A stretch of 64,000 nt of DNA, from NCBI GenBank assembly GCA_900320905.1, contig ONTZ01000024.1, positions 1 through 64,000 on the forward strand, given 5' to 3'. This document shows positions 59,273 to 64,000 of this stretch, in pieces; the first letter of the stretch is position 1; each line of letters opens with the position of its first letter. Source of the stretch: an uncultured Prevotella sp. GTDB lineage: Bacteria; Bacteroidota; Bacteroidia; Bacteroidales; Bacteroidaceae. The notes below the pieces were generated by a model that did no database searches, was not told the DNA's origin, and was given only the letters and a program-made list of their open reading frames with translations. Position numbers and translations under genes: made by a program.

Positions 59273-62200
59273 TTAGTTTGTATTTGTAATCAAGAGTTTC
59301 TTGGTCATCGACGACTGCCCGCTGCCATCGCTGCTGATGGAAATCTTAAAGAGGTAGACGCCCGTCTGCAGGCGGCGCCCGCCGTCCATCGAGAGGTTCC
59401 AGTCGAAGGTATAGGTATTGTCGGCAGGCACGCCCGTCTCGGTGTATCGCCAGAGTTGTCGGCCGGCCATGTCGTAGATGTCGAGTTGCACGTGGAGTTC
59501 GCTGCCGGCGCGGTCGTGTGTGATGACAAATGTGGCGCCGCCGGTGGCGGGGTCGCGCAGGCACCTCACGCCAATGCACTCGGGGGCGATGTCACGCGCC
59601 ACCAGGAAGTCGAGTTCTGCCGTCGATGAGTTATTCAGCACGTCCCAGGCACGGAACAGCAGGTGGTGGTGACCGTAGTCGAGCGCGGGGATGCTGAATC
59701 CGAGTGTGCCGCTGCGGTAGTCGCCAAACTCGTAGGCGAAGCAACTGTTCAGGTTGTACGTCTTCGCCATGTCGCCGTCGATGATCAGTTCCAGGTCGTG
59801 GCCGATGCTGCTGCCTGAGGCGTTGATGCCGTTGTCGTCGTAGAGTTCCGCCACGAAGTAGGGCGAGGTGTGCACCTTGCCGCCGCTGCGGAACGACTTG
59901 CTGTTCAGGTAGCAGTAGATGCTGGGGCCGATGGAGTCGTTGAGGGCGGTGCTGCTGCCGTTGAGGATGAAGTTGCTGCTCACGCCGTGGGCCGTGCGGG
60001 TCTTCTCGTGGTTCACCGCGTAGAGGGTCATCAGGCCCGTGCCGTCGGTGTAACTGATATCCTTCGGCACGGCGAAGGTGAAGGTGAAGGCGCCGCTGCG
60101 GATGCTGTCGGAGCCGCTGTAGAGCGTCTTCGTGCGGTCATTGAATACAAAAGCCTCGTCGGCATCCGAGGGGTCGTTGAGGCGACAGACGATCGTCTCC
60201 TCCGCATCCCTGACGATGGCAGTGATCGTGCCGTTGAAGGTGGCGTCGAGGGCCTCGCCGCTGGCGATATGGCCTGTGACCTTCGCGATGGAGCCCGCAG
60301 CCAGGCGTACAGGCTGCGCCCCGTCGATGGGCAGGCCGTTGATCTGGTCGATCACTACCTTCTGTGTCGGGGCGGCGAGCACGAGGGCCGGGTCGCCCAG
60401 AAGGGTGTACTGCAATTTGTTGGGCGTGACGTCGCGGCGCGAGTCCACCAGGTCGCACTTGATCATGCGGGCAGCCTCGCCGATGGTGTTACGCACCCCA
60501 TTGGTGGAGCCGAGCACGTACTGCGAGAAGCCGAGGTTAATCAGTTCGTTGTAGTTGGCATACACGGTGCGAGTGGTGCCGAAGAAGGCGATGGCACCGC
60601 CCTTCTTGTTAAGCACGGCAGCCTCGCCGATGTTCTCTTCCTGCCCGTCGAAGGCCATGATGTCGCAGGAAGCCGTCAGCCAGAGCGGCAGGCGCAGCGA
60701 GGTGGGCTCCTCGAAGTCAGCCAGGCGCAGCACGAACTCGTGGGAGATACCGTAGGAGATGCCGTGGCCAGAGTAGTTCATCATCAGCGCTCCCTCGGCC
60801 ATCTGGCTCTTGATCAGCGCAGCCGCATCGGGGTAAGTGTTACCCGTCGACGACGACTGGCGGGCATAGGCATCCCAGAACACTTTCTTGATATTGAGGG
60901 CGGGATGGGCGGCCTGCAAGGCGTTGGCCACCTTGTCGGCTGTAATCATGTGGGCATTGTTGTTGCCGTCGTCACCCATAAACATAAGGGTGTTCTGCCA
61001 ACTGCCGGCGTTCTCGTTGTTGGCATAGCCGATGGTCTTGTCCACTATGATCTTCGCTTCCTCGGCTGACCTGACGGGGAATCGCCCGACGGCCACGTCT
61101 GGCTTGCCAAGATAGTTAAGGGTCTCCCTGCTGGTTCGCTGCTGGATTTCCTCTTCGTCGTCGAGCAGACAGTAGTAGTCATCGCTCACGTAGCATTTCA
61201 CCTCGCTGAATGAATTATCACTCTCGTAGCAGAGCAGGAAGTCGTCGGGATTGCAGTTCCGCCAGTCGGAGATGAGCATACGGTTGTCCCAAGCCCCGTC
61301 GCCGAAGAGCAGCAGGTAGCGGGGCATGTCGGCCTCGGTCTCTGCCCTGTCGTAGAGCATCTTCAGGTAGCGGCGATAGGCAGTGGCATCGGGGGTACCG
61401 CTCGAAAACTCGTTGTAGAGTTCGTCGGCAGGCACGATGCCCACACGCAGGCCGTCCTTCGATTCGTGGAGGGCCTTGATGCGCTCCGCCTCCGCAAGCC
61501 ACTTCTGCGTGGTGGGGATGATGATGACCATATCCACCGGCGCATCGGCGTGGTGGTCCTGATTCGTGATATGATAGACATATTCGGGTGTCGGGAGACT
61601 GGCAGAGGCAAGGTCGGGCAGCGCCTTGGGCTGACGGCAGGTCAGGATCAGGTAGTCCAGACGGACGTTGGCACCTGATGTCTGGGTGATCTTGATCGTG
61701 TTAGTGCCGGCCTGGAGGCTGTCCAGAGAAAACGTCCAAGTATGGTCGGCGGCTTTCGCATAACTGTCCACGTAGTCGATAGGATCAGTACTCTTCGCCT
61801 TCGCGATGGCATCCTTGCTCACCACAATCTGTCCCACCTCCTGATCGTTGACACGGACCGATGCCTCGAAGTAGCCGTCGTAACTCAGCGCTACTGACAG
61901 GATGCCACTGGTGTCGCTCGACGTCAGGGTATAGGTCTGCGGACTGCCGATGGCGTAAAGCGTCTTGTCGAAGAGTTTCCTGCCGCCGTGGAACCAGGCG
62001 TAGTCATCCACCTCGTAGAGAGAATGGTAGTCATCGGCCATCGGATAATAGGTGGCCTTGAATTGCTCTTCGTCGATGGTCAGCGGCGCCTCGTCGCCGG
62101 CATCAGTCAGGAAATAGTAGCCGTAGTCGGAATAGTTGTTGCGGATGCGGGTCGTGGCGGAGGCAGACTCCCATGTGACGGGGCCCACGCCATAGAAGAG

Positions 62201-62884
62201 TTTGCGCCCATTCACCTCGCAGGTAGGCACTTCTTTCAAATCATCGGTGGCTGTCAGGTAGTCGCCTGTCAGTTTTTCCGGCTGCAAGGCACCGCCGTAG
62301 CCGTATATCTTCACCTTCGAGATATCAGAGAAGCCGCAGGAACGCAACAGGCTGCTGGATATCTGATAAATGCCGCTAGCGGGGATGCGGATCTTAGCCC
62401 AGGTGCCATTTTGTAATATGGAGTGCGCGGCGTAGCGAGAAGATGGCGACTCGCCGACTCTGGTCCTGGCTTTGTATGCCCCCGACTTCGCCTTCCCCTT
62501 TACATTCAACTTAAAACTGACTAATTTCTGATACTTCCCGTCGCGCTTTACAATCGGACAAAACGAGATATCGAGCACGCCCTGCTTCCGCGCCACACAG
62601 ACATGCTGCGTCACCTCGGGCAAGGCTCCAGGCTCGTCGCCACCCAAACGCTGATAGCGCAGGATGTCGGCCTTCGTCATATCCGTGAACTCGGGGTATT
62701 CGATGCTGACGGTATAGGTGGAGTCAGCATAGTGGGAACCTAACGGTTTCTGGTATGTGTAGGCCGGCAGAACAGAGTCAATCCTGACCTCCTGAGCGGT
62801 CAAGTTGATAAACTCTTGTGCCTTGCCCTGCAAGCAGAGCAGCAGAAGAGTCAAGCCTGCTATCAGCCTCCTAATTGCTTTCAC
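59273..62884 (-). CDS. porU: Type IX secretion sortase PorU
   Basis: The 1203-residue gingipain-like (C25) peptidase starts at a GTG (62884); no in-frame ATG gives a signal peptide (VKAIRRLIAGLTLLLLCLQGKAQ). The N-terminal domain runs to about 430. The catalytic domain shows MNYSGHGISYG with His707 and WLTASCDIMAFDG with Cys740. Ig-like domains follow, and the end (about 1110-1203: QLDIYDMAGRQLW, GVYLFKISISSDG, TKKLLITN) is a type A type IX C-terminal domain, as PorU itself carries. PorU removes such domains from cargo and attaches the cargo to A-LPS. The adjoining porV encodes its partner. G+C-rich, so long antisense open frames appear across it. Confidence 0.93.
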   Translation of the reverse strand: MKAIRRLIAGLTLLLLCLQGKAQEFINLTAQEVRIDSVLPAYTYQKPLGSHYADSTYTVSIEYPEFTDMTKADILRYQRLGGDEPGALPEVTQHVCVARKQGVLDISFCPIVKRDGKYQKLVSFKLNVKGKAKSGAYKARTRVGESPSSRYAAHSILQNGTWAKIRIPASGIYQISSSLLRSCGFSDISKVKIYGYGGALQPEKLTGDYLTATDDLKEVPTCEVNGRKLFYGVGPVTWESASATTRIRNNYSDYGYYFLTDAGDEAPLTIDEEQFKATYYPMADDYHSLYEVDDYAWFHGGRKLFDKTLYAIGSPQTYTLTSSDTSGILSVALSYDGYFEASVRVNDQEVGQIVVSKDAIAKAKSTDPIDYVDSYAKAADHTWTFSLDSLQAGTNTIKITQTSGANVRLDYLILTCRQPKALPDLASASLPTPEYVYHITNQDHHADAPVDMVIIIPTTQKWLAEAERIKALHESKDGLRVGIVPADELYNEFSSGTPDATAYRRYLKMLYDRAETEADMPRYLLLFGDGAWDNRMLISDWRNCNPDDFLLCYESDNSFSEVKCYVSDDYYCLLDDEEEIQQRTSRETLNYLGKPDVAVGRFPVRSAEEAKIIVDKTIGYANNENAGSWQNTLMFMGDDGNNNAHMITADKVANALQAAHPALNIKKVFWDAYARQSSSTGNTYPDAAALIKSQMAEGALMMNYSGHGISYGISHEFVLRLADFEEPTSLRLPLWLTASCDIMAFDGQEENIGEAAVLNKKGGAIAFFGTTRTVYANYNELINLGFSQYVLGSTNGVRNTIGEAARMIKCDLVDSRRDVTPNKLQYTLLGDPALVLAAPTQKVVIDQINGLPIDGAQPVRLAAGSIAKVTGHIASGEALDATFNGTITAIVRDAEETIVCRLNDPSDADEAFVFNDRTKTLYSGSDSIRSGAFTFTFAVPKDISYTDGTGLMTLYAVNHEKTRTAHGVSSNFILNGSSTALNDSIGPSIYCYLNSKSFRSGGKVHTSPYFVAELYDDNGINASGSSIGHDLELIIDGDMAKTYNLNSCFAYEFGDYRSGTLGFSIPALDYGHHHLLFRAWDVLNNSSTAELDFLVARDIAPECIGVRCLRDPATGGATFVITHDRAGSELHVQLDIYDMAGRQLWRYTETGVPADNTYTFDWNLSMDGGRRLQTGVYLFKISISSDGSGQSSMTKKLLITNTN

Positions 62885-62926
62885 TTCTCTATCATAACGG
62901 ATATTATGCCGATTTATTGTGAAAGT

Positions 62927-63544
62927 CTACTTACAATTGAATGCCAAGACTTTCCGTTCCTCCAGCCACCCCTCCAGATGATCGTCGATATGCACGGGCC
63001 CCACACCTGCGGGAGTGCCAGTATAGAGCAGGTCACCCGTCTTCAGCGTAAAAAACTGCGAGATGTAGGCGATAATCTCATCCACCATATACAGCATATC
63101 GCTGGTGCAGCCCTCCTGGACGGTCTTGCCGTTGATATCCAAATGGAAGTGAAGACGCTGGATATCCAGAAACTTCTCCTTCGGCACCCACTCGCCGATG
63201 GCAGCAGACCCGTCGAAGCCCTTACAAATAGTCCAAGGCTGTCCGGCCTCGGAGGCTTTCTTCTGCAAATCACGAGCCGTGAAGTCGATGCCGAGCGTCA
63301 CGGCATCGTAATAGCGATGGGCAAAGCGCTCCGGGATGTTCTTCCCCAGACGACAGATGCGTACCACAACTTCCGTCTCATAGTCGATGCGTCCCAGATA
63401 ATCCGGGATAAAAAATGGCTTCCCCTGATTGAGTATCGCCGAGTCGGCCTTCGTGAATATCACTGGCTCGTCGGGCCGTTTCAGCGTCCCGTGCAACTCC
63501 TGATTATGTGCGGCATAGTTCATGCCGATGGCAAAGATCTTCAT
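62927..63544 (-). CDS. Fumarylacetoacetate hydrolase (FAH) family protein
   Basis: The start is MKIFAIGMNYAAHNQELH (63544), after the promoter; the frame extends to 63598 but would include the -7 element. The 205-residue product has the FAH core: P-V-I-F-T-K-A-D-S, YLGRIDYETEVVVRICRLGKNI with metal ligand Glu residues, LGIDFTARDLQ, GFDGSAAIGEW, and LLYTGTPAGVGPVH. Members cleave C-C bonds in or isomerise acylpyruvate-type compounds; some are oxaloacetate decarboxylases or tautomerases. No pathway genes lie nearby. Its stop is 42 bp before the porU start, so porU may depend on the same promoter. Confidence 0.88.
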   Translation of the reverse strand: MKIFAIGMNYAAHNQELHGTLKRPDEPVIFTKADSAILNQGKPFFIPDYLGRIDYETEVVVRICRLGKNIPERFAHRYYDAVTLGIDFTARDLQKKASEAGQPWTICKGFDGSAAIGEWVPKEKFLDIQRLHFHLDINGKTVQEGCTSDMLYMVDEIIAYISQFFTLKTGDLLYTGTPAGVGPVHIDDHLEGWLEERKVLAFNCK

Positions 63545-63563
63545 ACTGCTGGAATATTTTTGG

Positions 63564-63571
63564 CAAAGGTA
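63564..63571 (-). promoter_or_regulatory. -7 element of the FAH-family gene
   Basis: Minus-strand TACCTTTG, 19 bp before the ATG at 63544. The -33 region falls inside the tsf terminator hairpin. Confidence 0.6.
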
Positions 63572-63573
63572 CG

Positions 63574-63606
63574 AAAAAAATCGGCACTGCGCAAGCAATG
63601 CCGATT
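63574..63606 (-). terminator. Rho-independent terminator of tsf
   Basis: Minus-strand AATCGGCATTG (63606-63596) pairs with CAGTGCCGATT (63589-63579), 11 bp with one G-T wobble, around a 6-nt loop, then a run of seven T (63580-63574). Located 22 bp after the tsf stop codon. Confidence 0.85.
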
Positions 63607-63628
63607 CTTTTTATGATAGGGACTAATA

Positions 63629-64000
63629 TTAGTCGGCTACGAGTGTGAAACGCTTGAATGCAACGATCTTCAGATCCTTGTCCTGCTTGGCGAGCCACTG
63701 GGCAACAGTAGCCTTGTCGCCATCACCGAACTGGAACTCCTGATCAACCAGGCAGCTCTCCTTCAGGAACTTCTGCACACGACCCTTGGCGATGTTCTCA
63801 ATCATAGGCATCTTCAACTGAGCCTCACCCTCGACCTTTGCCTCAGCAATGATCTTACGGGCCTCGTCAGCCTGCTCCTTGGTGAGCCAACCCTTAGCGG
63901 TGTTAGACTCGATGTGATCCTCAGAGTCAACGAGGTTGGGGTTGATGCCTGCCTTCTTAATCTTCATCTCCACGAACTTCTCAACCTGCTCCAACTTGGT
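63629..64000 (-). CDS. tsf: Elongation factor Ts, C-terminal part (runs off the right edge)
   Basis: An open frame of 123 codons runs from the window edge to the stop at 63629-63631. The visible part begins T-K-L-E-Q-V-E-K-F-V-E-M-K and ends with the EF-Ts C-terminal pattern: MIENIAKGRVQKFLKESCLVDQEFQFGD, then TVAQWL and a final VAFKRFTLVAD. EF-Ts regenerates EF-Tu-GTP in translation. The apparent start at 63994 is a TTG inside the gene, so the true start lies beyond the window. A strong terminator follows. Confidence 0.88.
   Translation of the reverse strand, partial: TKLEQVEKFVEMKIKKAGINPNLVDSEDHIESNTAKGWLTKEQADEARKIIAEAKVEGEAQLKMPMIENIAKGRVQKFLKESCLVDQEFQFGDGDKATVAQWLAKQDKDLKIVAFKRFTLVAD

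Noticed and set aside
59870..61069. 399-residue open frame on the plus strand across porU
   Set aside because: It is antisense to clear PorU catalytic motifs. It arises from the high G+C third positions of porU, and its translation is low-complexity (Gly/Val/His-rich) with no recognisable domain.
1..64000. tRNA, rRNA, transposase or integrase genes
   Set aside because: I saw none in either strand; no insertion-sequence ends flank the repeats described.

Overview
The window looks like a Prevotella-type genome (order Bacteroidales). The evidence is three SusC/SusD outer-membrane pairs, a hybrid two-component regulator, lipoproteins with Bacteroidetes lipoboxes, promoters of the Bacteroidetes type (TTTG, about 20 bp, TAnnTTTG), and the type IX secretion genes porU and porV. 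All names come from reading the translations; no database was searched.

Positions 1-15400 hold a minus-strand glycan-uptake operon ordered susC, susD, susC, susD, DUF1735-like lipoprotein, GH10-like lipoprotein. This is the order I know from the xylan utilisation (xus) cluster of Prevotella and Bacteroides. A secreted protein with several carbohydrate-binding-like domains and a dockerin-like tail follows, then the first 30 codons of another secreted protein. A divergent hybrid sensor kinase (15486-19496) faces the operon across an intergenic region with two face-to-face promoters. The GH10-like protein keeps the fold landmarks but appears to have lost the catalytic nucleophile, so I read it as a binding protein.

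Positions 19500-33300 are mainly housekeeping: polyprenyl synthase, OmpA-type lipoprotein, M1 peptidase-like protein, purL, a pair of half-size chromate-transporter (CHR) proteins, a secreted GH2 beta-glucuronidase-like enzyme and the ribosomal ATPase EttA. Two non-coding stretches contain structured repeats (19497-19748 and 29248-29450).

Positions 33282-48463 form an arabinan-type polysaccharide utilisation locus, all on the minus strand: an unusual membrane regulator, susC, susD, a surface glycan-binding lipoprotein with a triplicated module, and three GH43 enzymes. The regulator has the sensor half of a hybrid two-component protein joined directly to an AraC-type DNA-binding domain, with no kinase or receiver. 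A 21-bp-spaced direct repeat upstream of susC is its likely operator.

Positions 48578-64000 carry an RluA-type pseudouridine synthase, pyridoxamine kinase, an SF1 helicase, a DUF4468-like protein, an AT-richer LRR/GLUG/dockerin surface protein, ispF-porV-porU, an FAH-family hydrolase and the 3' end of tsf.

The most unusual pattern across the window is short tandem repeats, mostly of 7 bp, that exactly fill the gaps between genes of the uptake operon. They also occur inside the signal-peptide codons of porV and of one GH43 gene.
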